Assembly (NCBI GenBank): GCA_934667095.1
Contig: CAKULE010000004.1
Span: forward strand, 62,001-126,000
Length of the DNA stretch: 64,000 nt
Reading direction: 5' to 3'
DNA from: an uncultured Oscillospiraceae bacterium
Lineage (GTDB): Bacteria; Bacillota; Clostridia; Oscillospirales; Oscillospiraceae
Shown: positions 41,146 through 52,345 of the stretch, in pieces
How the letters are laid out: every line of letters begins with the position of its first letter
Position numbering within the stretch: position 1 is the stretch's first letter
The notes under the pieces: generated by a model
What the model was told of the DNA's origin: nothing
What the model saw: the letters and a program-made list of their open reading frames with translations, nothing else
The model's database searches: none
Program-made: the position numbers and the translations under genes

Positions 41146-41907
41146 TTACTTGCTGGCAGTCACGGAGGTGATGTGGGGATTCACGCCCTCGTACCAGTAG
41201 AGGAAGCCCTCCAGGTCGATGACGTCGCCCACCTTCAGGGCCTCCACGGCATCATAGACCTCGGTGCCGTCGCCGCAGAGGTAGGACTCCACGGTGAAGG
41301 TGTAGGTCTGGCCGTCCTTGGAGACGTTGAAGTACAGGTCGTTACCGGCCTCGCCGGAGCCATCCCAGTTGTACAGGAAGGCGACCTCCTGACCATCGGG
41401 ATCAGTGCTGGCCTCCACGGTCATGCCCTTAAAGGACACGAACTCATTCTGGTGCTTGATGAGGTCGTCGGTGCCCAGCAGGCTGGTGGCGTCCAGCGCG
41501 GGGGCAACATAGCTGCCCTCCTGCAGCTCGAAGGTGGCGTCGATGATCTCCACCTCACCGGCCCACTCGGCCTTGTAACCGGTGACCTTGATCTTGGCGC
41601 CGGGAACCAGCTTGGCATAGTCCTCTTCGGAGCAGGCCATGTTGTAGCAGAAGTAAGCGCCGTCCTTGTCCTGCGTATACACGGTGGCCTTGTTGTCCCA
41701 CCAGGACTGCTTGGCCTGAACGTAGGTCTCCACCACGACCTCGCTGTCCAGCGGGGCAGCCACGTACTCGGCGTAGGTCATGACGCCCTCGCCCTTGACA
41801 TCAGGCGTGTCGGAGGGGGTTTCAGAGGCCGTCGGAGTCTTCTCGCCGCAGGCGGTCAGGGCCAGAGCCATGACAAGGGCCAGCAGCAATGCAGTGATCT
41901 TCTTCAT
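41146..41907 (-). CDS. Lipoprotein of unknown function with OB-like domains
   Basis: The 253-residue product begins with a lipoprotein signal (ALLLALVMALALTAC, Cys20) and a Thr/Pro/Ser linker. The rest looks like two tandem OB-fold-type modules: VVETYVQAKQSWWDNKATVY...KIKVTGYKAEW and FVSFKGMTV...ALKVGDVIDLEGFLYW. Similar repeats occur in Firmicute surface lipoproteins without known function. Own promoter and terminator, so monocistronic. Confidence 0.75.
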   Translation of the reverse strand: MKKITALLLALVMALALTACGEKTPTASETPSDTPDVKGEGVMTYAEYVAAPLDSEVVVETYVQAKQSWWDNKATVYTQDKDGAYFCYNMACSEEDYAKLVPGAKIKVTGYKAEWAGEVEIIDATFELQEGSYVAPALDATSLLGTDDLIKHQNEFVSFKGMTVEASTDPDGQEVAFLYNWDGSGEAGNDLYFNVSKDGQTYTFTVESYLCGDGTEVYDAVEALKVGDVIDLEGFLYWYEGVNPHITSVTASK

Positions 41908-41970
41908 TTCTGTGATCTCCTCTTTATTTTCCTTTTTCTGCCCGGCATGCTCTGCCGGGTCAGCGCTCTC

Positions 41971-41999
41971 ATTATAGCCTTGTATGGCAGGAACCGCAA
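41971..41999 (-). promoter_or_regulatory. Sigma-A promoter of the lipoprotein gene
   Basis: Read leftward: TTGCGG, 17 nt, TATAAT. A CCCGGCA/TGCCGGG hairpin follows in the leader at 41941-41959. Confidence 0.65.
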
Positions 42000-42013
42000 C
42001 AGTTTTTTGCCCT

Positions 42014-43609
42014 TTATTTCTTTTTCTGCTTACGTTTTTCCATAAAAAGATACAGAAGGATCAGTACCCATGTGCCGGCCAGCGCGGCCAGCAGTGCCAC
42101 TGCCGCCCCGGGGAGCGGGCCCAGCTCTGCCCTGCCGGCGGCCGCCGCCACACCGCACTGGTCCAGCCGGTAGAGGGCCTGAACGTTTTCGAACAGTCCG
42201 TCCAGATAGCTGTCATCCACGGTCTGACCCCGGCGCACGGACTTCACCGTGTCCTCGATGAGCTGGCCCGCCGCATCCCGCAGGGAGGCTGAACCATTGA
42301 ACACCGGGGTGACAAAGGTGTCTGCCGTATGGTCCAGCAGGAGCTGGGAAGCCTTGATCTTCACATCATAGTAGGTGCTGTTGTCTTCTCCGGCCCGGGA
42401 GAGGTAGTCCTGATATTCCGGGCTTTCCTGCGCCTTGGTGGTCACAGGAACGTAGCCCTCGGTCTCGGCGTAGGCAATCTGGACCTCGTTGGTGAGCAGA
42501 TACTGGGCGAAGAGCCAGGAGGCCAGCACCTCCTGTGAGTCCCGCTTGTTGAACACACAGACCGACGGCCCCTGGGAGATCATCTGGGGATGATCGGGGT
42601 CGAACTGGGGAACGGTCATCACCGCCGTCTCGAACTCCACCAGCTTGTCAGCGCTGATGTCGGACAGGGGCGCGTTGGTGCCCATCCATGTGGCGCCGGC
42701 AGTGGAGTCCACCGCAAACACGCATTGACCCGCGTTCAGAAAGTTGGCGGGATAGCTGGAGATTTTGAAGGTGGAGAAAGCCCCGGTGGCGGTGTGCTCC
42801 GCGATGGTACGCAGCAGCGCCTTCGTGCTGTCGTTGAACAGCAGGACCTCCCCATCGCCGGTAGAGTAGCCGCTCCCCTGCTGACGGGTCAGCTGGATCA
42901 TCATGTTGTCCGTGGACTTGTAGATGAAGGGGATCATCACCTTCTGCCCGTTGAGCAGATAAGTGCCGTCCTCGGCCTTTGCGGCCGCCGCCTCGGATAC
43001 CTCCCAGACAAAGTCCCAGGTAAGGGTCTCCGGCAGAGTATAGCCCAGTGCCTCCACAAAGGTCTTGTTCACATAGCACGCTTCAGTAGAGCGCATATAC
43101 GGGATGGCGTAGTGCCGCCCGTTCAGCATGCACTCGGACAGGAACTGGGGCACGACCTCCTCCGCTGTGGGAGAGTCAAATCGTAGTTCACTGCCGCCCA
43201 GACCGTAGCGGGGATCTTCCAACAGGCTGTCCAGCGGGACCACCACGTTCTCTCCGGTCATATAGGTGGCGATATGGTCCGGGTAGGTGATGCAGACGTT
43301 GGGCGTGGTATTGGTGGGGATATTGGTAATTACATCGTTGTAAATCTTCCCATAGTCGGTATAGAGCCGCAGATTGACCTTGATGTTGGGGTACAGCGCC
43401 TCGAAATCGGCGATGGCCCTCTCATAAATTCTGGTCTGGGTCTTGTTGGTGTCGTTCTTGGCCCAGAAGGTAATCTCGTACTGACGGGTATCGTCGAAGC
43501 CTTCCGGGGGCTGGAACTCTGGCAGGCCCCGGGAGCCGTGGCAGCCCGTCAGCAGTCCTGCCAGCAGGAGCACTGCCAGCAGTGCGGCCTGGATGCGGTG
43601 CTTCTTCAT
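42014..43609 (-). CDS. Sugar ABC transporter substrate-binding protein with C-terminal membrane anchor
   Basis: A family 1 extracellular solute-binding protein (UgpB/MalE-like) of 531 residues. The N terminus is a lipoprotein signal (LLAVLLLAGLLTGC), followed by the YEITFWAKNDTNKTQ opening and two lobes. Unusually it also ends in a hydrophobic helix (AAVALLAALAGTWVLILLYL) and a Lys/Arg tail, so both ends may be membrane-bound. The ATG overlaps the permease stop (ATGA). Last gene of a four-gene ABC operon; the sugar or glycerol-phosphate substrate is not known. Confidence 0.85.
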   Translation of the reverse strand: MKKHRIQAALLAVLLLAGLLTGCHGSRGLPEFQPPEGFDDTRQYEITFWAKNDTNKTQTRIYERAIADFEALYPNIKVNLRLYTDYGKIYNDVITNIPTNTTPNVCITYPDHIATYMTGENVVVPLDSLLEDPRYGLGGSELRFDSPTAEEVVPQFLSECMLNGRHYAIPYMRSTEACYVNKTFVEALGYTLPETLTWDFVWEVSEAAAAKAEDGTYLLNGQKVMIPFIYKSTDNMMIQLTRQQGSGYSTGDGEVLLFNDSTKALLRTIAEHTATGAFSTFKISSYPANFLNAGQCVFAVDSTAGATWMGTNAPLSDISADKLVEFETAVMTVPQFDPDHPQMISQGPSVCVFNKRDSQEVLASWLFAQYLLTNEVQIAYAETEGYVPVTTKAQESPEYQDYLSRAGEDNSTYYDVKIKASQLLLDHTADTFVTPVFNGSASLRDAAGQLIEDTVKSVRRGQTVDDSYLDGLFENVQALYRLDQCGVAAAAGRAELGPLPGAAVALLAALAGTWVLILLYLFMEKRKQKKK

Positions 43610-44481
43610 CCCTTGGTCCCCCCTCTGGAGACCCCGGCCATGATTTTCTTCCGGAAGATTAGGAAGAGGATGATGAGGGGCACGGAAATGACCACCACCG
43701 CCGCCATCATAGCAGGGATGTTCTCCCGGCCGAAGCCGTTTTCCCGGATCTCCTGGATGCCGTTGGACACCAGGAAGTAAGCCTGATCGTCGGTGATGAG
43801 CCGGGGCCAGACGTAGGAGTTCCAGCACTCGATGACCTTGAGGATGGTGACGGTGATGATCGTGGGCCGGCAGATGGGGATCATCACTTTGAAGAGGTAT
43901 TTCAGGTCGGAGGTACCGTCGATCTTGGCGGCCCGGTAGAGCTCATCCGGGATCTGCTCGAAGTTCTCCTTCAGCAGATAGATGTAGAATACCGATGTTA
44001 CCGAAGGCAGGATGAGACCCGTGAAGGTGTTGCGCAGGCCCAGCTCCGTGATGGTCTGAAAGTTGGTGATGATGACCAGTTCGTTTGGGATCATCATAAG
44101 GGCCAGAAAGAGTGTAAAGGTTAATTCCTTCCCACGAAAATTCAGCCGGGAGAAGGCAAAAGCCGCCAGCACCGTCACCACCAGCATGAGCGCGGTGGTA
44201 ATCAACGTGAAGAGAATGGTGTTGCCAAAATACCGGCTCAGGGGCACGGCGGTAAAGGCGTCGATATAGTTCTGGAGGGTGGGCGACAGCGTGAAAAACG
44301 CCGGGATGTACTCCGAGTTGTAGGCGCTGTAACTCTTCAGCGAAGTGAGCACCATCCAGTAGAATGGGAACAGCACCATCACTGCCCAGACGGAGAGCAG
44401 CACGTAGGTGATGCCACGGCGGACGCCGGTGCGCACCTTGGCAGAGCGTTCGATCTTTTCGTATTCAGCCTGATGTTCCAT
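43606..44481 (-). CDS. Sugar ABC transporter permease (UgpE/MalG type)
   Basis: A 291-residue inner permease with about six membrane helices and the EAA loop (ELYRAAKIDGTSDLKYLFKV) near 185 that contacts the ATPase. It couples with the second permease 11 bp upstream and overlaps the substrate-binding gene by 4 nt. Confidence 0.9.
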   Translation of the reverse strand: MEHQAEYEKIERSAKVRTGVRRGITYVLLSVWAVMVLFPFYWMVLTSLKSYSAYNSEYIPAFFTLSPTLQNYIDAFTAVPLSRYFGNTILFTLITTALMLVVTVLAAFAFSRLNFRGKELTFTLFLALMMIPNELVIITNFQTITELGLRNTFTGLILPSVTSVFYIYLLKENFEQIPDELYRAAKIDGTSDLKYLFKVMIPICRPTIITVTILKVIECWNSYVWPRLITDDQAYFLVSNGIQEIRENGFGRENIPAMMAAVVVISVPLIILFLIFRKKIMAGVSRGGTKG

Positions 44482-44492
44482 GGTGCGCCCCC

Positions 44493-45383
44493 TCAGTAAT
44501 AGACATGCTTTTTGCTGACCAGCAGATTGATGCAGGTGATGGTCAGTACCACGGCAAAGAGCAGGATGGCCGCCGCCGAGGCGTAGGAGGGATAGCCGCC
44601 GCTGTTGCCGTAGAGCATGTCGTAGATATAGCCCACGATTGTGTTCATACCGGCGGCGTTCAGGTCGGTGCCGAAGATGGCCACCGCGTCGCTGTACGCT
44701 TTGAAGGCGCCGATAAAGCCGGTGATGACCAGATAAAACAGCATGGGAGAGATCATGGGCAGGGTGATCCGGGTAAAGACCCGCCAGCGGGGGGTAGCGT
44801 CCACCCGGGCAGCCCGGTAGTAGTCCTGCTTCACCGAGGCCAGAGCACTGGTGAGGATGAGGATCTTAAAGGGCAGCACCACCCACACCGTGTAGAAGCA
44901 CAGCACGAACATCTTGGCCCAGTAGGGTCCGCTGATGAAGTCCACTCCTCCGCCGCCGAACCACGAGAGCATCAGGTTCACCAGGCCATCGGTGTAGGGG
45001 GTCTTTTTGAACAGGATCATGAACACAAGACCCACCGCCAGTGTATTGGTCACATAGGGCAGGAAGTAGATGGTCTGGTACAGCTCTTTCAGCTTCTTAA
45101 TAGAGCTGAGCCCCACGGAGATAAGCAGGGCCAGCCCGGTGGACACCGGCACGGTGATGATGACCAGAATGAAGGTGTTCTTCAGGGCCTGAAGGAAGTA
45201 AGGATCGTGGAGCACGTAGGAGTAGTTGTACGGTCCTACGCCGAAAAAGGTCTGAGAGGCGGAGTTGTAGCCCTCCTCAAAGGAGTAGACAAACACATCC
45301 ACCAGCGGATAGACCATAAAGGCCAGCAGGAACAGAATGGCGGGCAGCAGGTAAAGCCAGCCCTTGAAGCGGTTTTGTTTCAT
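44493..45383 (-). CDS. Sugar ABC transporter permease (UgpA/MalF type)
   Basis: The 296-residue partner permease. Six membrane helices and the EAA-like loop YYRAARVDATPRWRVFTRIT near 195. Starts MKQNRFKGWLYLLPAIL. It follows the ATPase gene by 9 bp. Together with its neighbours it forms a complete importer for a carbohydrate or glycerol-3-phosphate-like solute. Confidence 0.9.
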   Translation of the reverse strand: MKQNRFKGWLYLLPAILFLLAFMVYPLVDVFVYSFEEGYNSASQTFFGVGPYNYSYVLHDPYFLQALKNTFILVIITVPVSTGLALLISVGLSSIKKLKELYQTIYFLPYVTNTLAVGLVFMILFKKTPYTDGLVNLMLSWFGGGGVDFISGPYWAKMFVLCFYTVWVVLPFKILILTSALASVKQDYYRAARVDATPRWRVFTRITLPMISPMLFYLVITGFIGAFKAYSDAVAIFGTDLNAAGMNTIVGYIYDMLYGNSGGYPSYASAAAILLFAVVLTITCINLLVSKKHVYY

Positions 45384-45392
45384 CTCCGCACC

Positions 45393-46496
45393 TCACTGGC
45401 CGGCCACGCAGACCCGCGCGCCGGTGACTGGGTCGAAGAGCACGACCTTATGGGGCTTGAGGGCAAAGTGCACAGTGGGCACGGAGGTATCCACCCGGCT
45501 GTCAGCGCTGATGATGGCCCGCAGGCGCACGCCGGGGGCGGCGGTGTGGGTGGAGACCACGCTGGTATCCCGCCCGGTGACCTCCACGGCGCTGAGAGCG
45601 CAGCACAGGGGGCCGTCCTCCCGGAGCTCGAAGCCCTCCGGCCGGACGCCCACAGCATAGCTGCCGTCGGCTACGCCGGGGACGGGAAGCACATCGTCCT
45701 CCCCCAGCCAGAGCCGCTCACCGCGGACAACGCCCTCAAACATATTGATGGGCGGCGTGCCCAGAAATTTGGCCACAAAGAGGTCTACGGGATCATTGTA
45801 GACCTCCTGCGGCTTGCCCATCTGGTGGAAGGCACCGTCCTTCATAACCACGATATGGTCGGAGATGCTCATGGCCTCATCCTGATCGTGGGTGACAAAC
45901 ACAGTGGTGATGCCGGTCTCCCGCTGGATGCGCTTGATCTCCTCCCGGGTCTGGAGGCGCAGACGGGCGTCCAGGTTGGACAGGGGCTCGTCCAGCAGAA
46001 GCACCCGGGGGCGCTTCACCAAAGCCCGGGCAATGGCTACCCGCTGCTGCTGGCCGCCGGAGAGCTCGCTGGGCCGGCGGTCCATGAGCGTATCGATCTG
46101 CACCAGCTTGGCCGCCTCAATGGCCTTGGCCTCCATCTCCTGCTTGGACAGCTTGTCCTTCCCCTTGAGGTTCTGCAGGGGGAACAGGATATTCTGCCGC
46201 ACGGTGAGGTGGGGATAGAGGGCATAGCTCTGGAACACCAGCCCCACGCCGCGGTTCTCCGGCGGCAGGTCGGTGACGTCATCCCCGCCGAATAAGATGC
46301 GGCCCTCCGTGGGCGCTTCCAGCCCGCAGATCAGATTGAGCACTGTGCTCTTGCCGCAGCCGGAGGGACCCAGCAGACCCACCAGCTCTCCGTCCGGGAT
46401 CTCAAGGCTGAAGCGGTCCACCGCCGTGACCTCGGTCTTGATCTTTCGGTCCCGGTTGGGGAACCGCTTGGTCAGATCTTGCAGTACTACGTTCAT
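45393..46496 (-). CDS. Sugar ABC transporter ATPase (UgpC/MsmK/MalK type)
   Basis: The 367-residue ATP-binding subunit. Walker A GPSGCGKST near 38, Q-loop, signature LSGGQQQR near 137, Walker B LLLDEPLSNLD near 157, H-loop THDQDEAM near 190, then the C-terminal OB/regulatory domain of the MalK group. First gene of the operon, which is unusual since the binding protein gene often comes first. ATPases of this type often serve several sugar importers. Confidence 0.92.
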   Translation of the reverse strand: MNVVLQDLTKRFPNRDRKIKTEVTAVDRFSLEIPDGELVGLLGPSGCGKSTVLNLICGLEAPTEGRILFGGDDVTDLPPENRGVGLVFQSYALYPHLTVRQNILFPLQNLKGKDKLSKQEMEAKAIEAAKLVQIDTLMDRRPSELSGGQQQRVAIARALVKRPRVLLLDEPLSNLDARLRLQTREEIKRIQRETGITTVFVTHDQDEAMSISDHIVVMKDGAFHQMGKPQEVYNDPVDLFVAKFLGTPPINMFEGVVRGERLWLGEDDVLPVPGVADGSYAVGVRPEGFELREDGPLCCALSAVEVTGRDTSVVSTHTAAPGVRLRAIISADSRVDTSVPTVHFALKPHKVVLFDPVTGARVCVAGQ

Positions 46497-46517
46497 AGCT
46501 CTCTCTACCTTCTCGTT

Positions 46518-49613
<3,096 letters not shown>

Positions 49614-49657
49614 CCCCTTGGGGCACCCTATGCGCGGAAACGCTTGGCCTATGCCGG

Positions 49658-51034
49658 TCAGAGGGCGTTCACCAGCTCCTTGAACACGTTGCCCCGCTCC
49701 TCAAAATTCTTGAAGTGGTCAAAGGAGGCACTGGCCGGGGACAGAATGACCACGTCGCCGCTGTGTGCCGCGGCTGCAGCTCTCTCTACGGTCTCCTTCA
49801 GGTCGGCGCAGAGAACGATCTCCGGCTGCCCGGGCTGATAGTCCGGGGCTTTCACTGTCGCCAGACGGATCTTCTCTGCTGTATCACCTGTCAGGAACAA
49901 TTTCTTTACAGCTCTTGTGATCTCTGGCCCAAGCACGTCGTAGGGGATATGCTTATCATAGCCGCCGGCAATGAGGAGCACCTTCTGGTCAAAGGAGCGC
50001 AGGCCGGCGATGGTCCTGCTGGGGCTGGAGGCGATGGAGTCGTTGTACCAGCGCACGCCGTTCCGCTCCCGCACCAGCTCGATGCGATGGGCCACGCCGC
50101 CGAAGGTGCGGGCAAACTCTTGAATGACCTCGTCGGGCACCAGGCCGTCCACTGCGGCGATGGCCGCCATGTAATTTTCCAGATTGTGCAGCCCGGGGAG
50201 CTTGATGTCCGCCGCAGCCAGCACCGGCCGGTTGTTGCTGACCACCATGCCGTCTTTCAGGCAGATGCCCCGGTCCAGCGGCTTTCTGCGGCTGAACTGG
50301 ACCACTTCGCCTCTAGCCTCCTTGGCGAACGAGGCGGTGATCTCATTGTCGGCGTTGATGACCAGCTTGTCGCCGGTGTCCTGCCAGAGGAAGATATTGC
50401 GCTTGGCATTCACATATTCCTCCATGTCCTTATGGATGTCCAGATGGTTGGGCGCCAGATTGGTGACCACGGCAATATTGGGACTCTGCCGCATGGTCAT
50501 CAGCTGGAAAGAGGACAGCTCCAGCACCACGATGTCATCGGGACGGATGTCGTCCACCTCGCTGAGCAGCGGATGGCCGATATTGCCGCCCACAAAGGTG
50601 CGGTAACCCGCAGCCTTGAGCATCCCGGCAATGATCGTAGTAGTGGTGGTCTTACCGTCCGATCCAGTCACTGCGATGATCCGGCAGGGGCAGAGGGACA
50701 GGAACGCCTCCATCTCGGAGGTAAGTTCTGCGCCGTGCTCCACCGCCCGGGCCAGCTGAGGCAGATCCGGGCGCATACCGGGAGTGCGGAAAATCACGTC
50801 CGCATCCTCCAGATGGTCCAGATAGCCGCTGCCCAGATACAGCTTCAGGCCCCGTTGCTCCAGCGCCTCCGCCTGACCGTTGAAAGCCTCGCGTTCCCGC
50901 TTGTCGCAAGCACAGACATTCATCCCGGCATCCAGCAGCTTTTCGATCAGCGGCAGGTTGGAAATGCCCATGCCAATTACGGCCAGCTTTTTCCCTTCTA
51001 AAGTGTCAAAATATTCCTCTAAAACAGGCTGCAT
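49658..51034 (-). CDS. murD: UDP-N-acetylmuramoylalanine-D-glutamate ligase
   Basis: Adds D-Glu to UDP-MurNAc-L-Ala in peptidoglycan synthesis. The 458-residue product has the N-terminal UDP-binding Rossmann domain (AVIGMGISNLPLIE), the ATP loop AVTGSDGKTTTTT near 123 and the MurD-type NDSIASSP segment near 335. I place the start at the ATG 10 nt behind GGGAGG; an ATG six codons upstream precedes that site. It lies apart from the usual mur/dcw cluster. Confidence 0.94.
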   Translation of the reverse strand: MQPVLEEYFDTLEGKKLAVIGMGISNLPLIEKLLDAGMNVCACDKREREAFNGQAEALEQRGLKLYLGSGYLDHLEDADVIFRTPGMRPDLPQLARAVEHGAELTSEMEAFLSLCPCRIIAVTGSDGKTTTTTIIAGMLKAAGYRTFVGGNIGHPLLSEVDDIRPDDIVVLELSSFQLMTMRQSPNIAVVTNLAPNHLDIHKDMEEYVNAKRNIFLWQDTGDKLVINADNEITASFAKEARGEVVQFSRRKPLDRGICLKDGMVVSNNRPVLAAADIKLPGLHNLENYMAAIAAVDGLVPDEVIQEFARTFGGVAHRIELVRERNGVRWYNDSIASSPSRTIAGLRSFDQKVLLIAGGYDKHIPYDVLGPEITRAVKKLFLTGDTAEKIRLATVKAPDYQPGQPEIVLCADLKETVERAAAAAHSGDVVILSPASASFDHFKNFEERGNVFKELVNAL

Positions 51035-51092
51035 CGCTTGTTTGCCTCCCATAAACGGATTCTCTTACAAATGTACGGAACAAATCAGTATA

Positions 51093-51121
51093 ATTATACC
51101 CCAAACTACGCCATTTGACAA
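51093..51121 (-). promoter_or_regulatory. Sigma-A promoter of murD
   Basis: Read leftward: TTGTCA, 17 nt, TATAAT. Its -35 occupies the same bases as the -35 of the rightward promoter at 51115-51143. Confidence 0.7.
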
Positions 51122-51143
51122 TGACTGAAAGTTAGAGTAAAAT
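51115..51143 (+). promoter_or_regulatory. Sigma-A promoter of the phosphatase-GNAT gene
   Basis: TTGACA, 17 nt, TAAAAT, 38 bp before the ATG. It overlaps the murD promoter back-to-back. Confidence 0.7.
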
Positions 51144-51181
51144 CATTTTATCCATCGTAAGTCAGAGAGAAGGCAAAGAAA

Positions 51182-52231
51182 ATGACCACCGTATATCTCA
51201 TCCGTCATGCACAGGCCGACGGCAACCTGTACCGCCGCTGTCAGGGCTGGTACAACAGCCACATCACGACCAAAGGCTACCGGCAGATCAAGGCTCTGGA
51301 GGACCGCTTCCGGTCCATCCATGTTGACGCCGCCTATTCCAGCGACCTGTTCCGCACCATGACTACCGCTCAGGCGATCTGCAGGCCCAAGGAACTCACC
51401 CTGCACACCGATCCCCGCCTGCGGGAGATACACGCTGGACAATGGGAGGACAAGCCCTGGGGCGAACTGCTGGAGCAGGACAGGGACAGTCTGCTGGCCT
51501 TCTGGCGGTGTGACCATCTCTGGCAGACCGAGGACAGCGAGACCTTCCCCGGGGTCCGGGCCCGGGTCTCAAAGGCGGTAGAGGAGATCGCCGCCGCGCA
51601 CCCGGGGCAGACGGTAGCCGTCTTCGCCCACGGGACCGCCATCCGCTGCGCCCTGAGCCGGTGGCTTGAGATCCCGGAGGAGGAGATCAACACCGTGGAG
51701 CACAGCGACAACACCGCCGTGGCCAAGGTGGAGTTTGACAGCAGCAAGCCCCACGTGTGCTGGTTTAATGACGCCAGCCATCTCTCCTCCGAACTGGCCA
51801 TGCCCGCCCATGCACCCGCTGTCTCTGACGCGATCGCCGCCTCCATCGCCGACAGCTCGCTCTATTTTAGGCCTATTGCTGACCTGACTGCCTCTGCCGT
51901 CTACTCCGCCTTCGCTGCCGAGGGCTACCGGGCAGAGGGCCCGGGCTTAGAGGTCCTCCGGACCGGAAAAGCCGTGGGCCTGTTTCAGGATCGTCCCGGG
52001 GCAGTCTCTGTATTCTATCTTCTCCCGGAGTTCCGGGGGCGGAGCTTCGGCGTTCAGTTGCTGGGGCAGGCCGTGTCCGAGGGCCGGGCAGCCGGGAAAG
52101 TCGCCCTCACCCTTCCCTGCCCGGACAGCGCCGCCGCCCGGAGCTACTGGGCGCAGTTCGGACTCTCCCCTGCGCCTGACCGGGGTGAACTGCTGACCTT
52201 GCCCATCGACGATACGCTCCATCTTCTATAA
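51182..52231 (+). CDS. Histidine phosphatase fused to GNAT acetyltransferase
   Basis: The 349-residue product joins two enzymes. Residues 1-200 are a histidine phosphatase/phosphoglycerate mutase-like domain: YLIRHAQADGN with the phospho-His near 9, the Arg near 60 (SSDLFRTMTTA), Glu in LREIHAGQWED and the second His in FAHGTAIR near 150. Residues about 225-349 look like a GNAT acetyltransferase, with YLLPEFRGRSFGVQLLGQAV matching the acetyl-CoA loop (R/Q-x-x-G-x-G/A). Substrates unknown; a metabolite-repair or cofactor-pathway role is a guess. Confidence 0.82.
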   Translation: MTTVYLIRHAQADGNLYRRCQGWYNSHITTKGYRQIKALEDRFRSIHVDAAYSSDLFRTMTTAQAICRPKELTLHTDPRLREIHAGQWEDKPWGELLEQDRDSLLAFWRCDHLWQTEDSETFPGVRARVSKAVEEIAAAHPGQTVAVFAHGTAIRCALSRWLEIPEEEINTVEHSDNTAVAKVEFDSSKPHVCWFNDASHLSSELAMPAHAPAVSDAIAASIADSSLYFRPIADLTASAVYSAFAAEGYRAEGPGLEVLRTGKAVGLFQDRPGAVSVFYLLPEFRGRSFGVQLLGQAVSEGRAAGKVALTLPCPDSAAARSYWAQFGLSPAPDRGELLTLPIDDTLHLL

Positions 52232-52238
52232 CACAAGT

Positions 52239-52275
52239 AGGCCGCCTCTGCCAAATGACAGAGGCGGCCTTACTT
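52239..52275 (+). terminator. Terminator after the phosphatase-GNAT gene
   Basis: AGGCCGCCTCTG and CAGAGGCGGCCT form a 12-bp stem with an 8-nt loop, followed by TACTT. Confidence 0.8.
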
Positions 52276-52278
52276 CGT

Positions 52279-52316
52279 AAAAAGAGAGCGGTCTCCGAAG
52301 AGACCGCCCTCTTTTT
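52279..52316. terminator. Bidirectional terminator, mainly for the BMP lipoprotein gene
   Basis: AAAAAGAGAGCGGTCTC pairs with GAGACCGCCCTCTTTTT (one A-C mismatch), loop CGAA, with T runs in both directions. Confidence 0.88.
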
Positions 52317-52345
52317 AGTTTGTATTGTATTCTGCGAGAGCCGAA

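Noticed and set aside
44505..46295. 596-codon + frame opposite the ABC transporter genes
   Set aside because: His/Gly-rich complement of clear permease and ATPase genes; no start signal.
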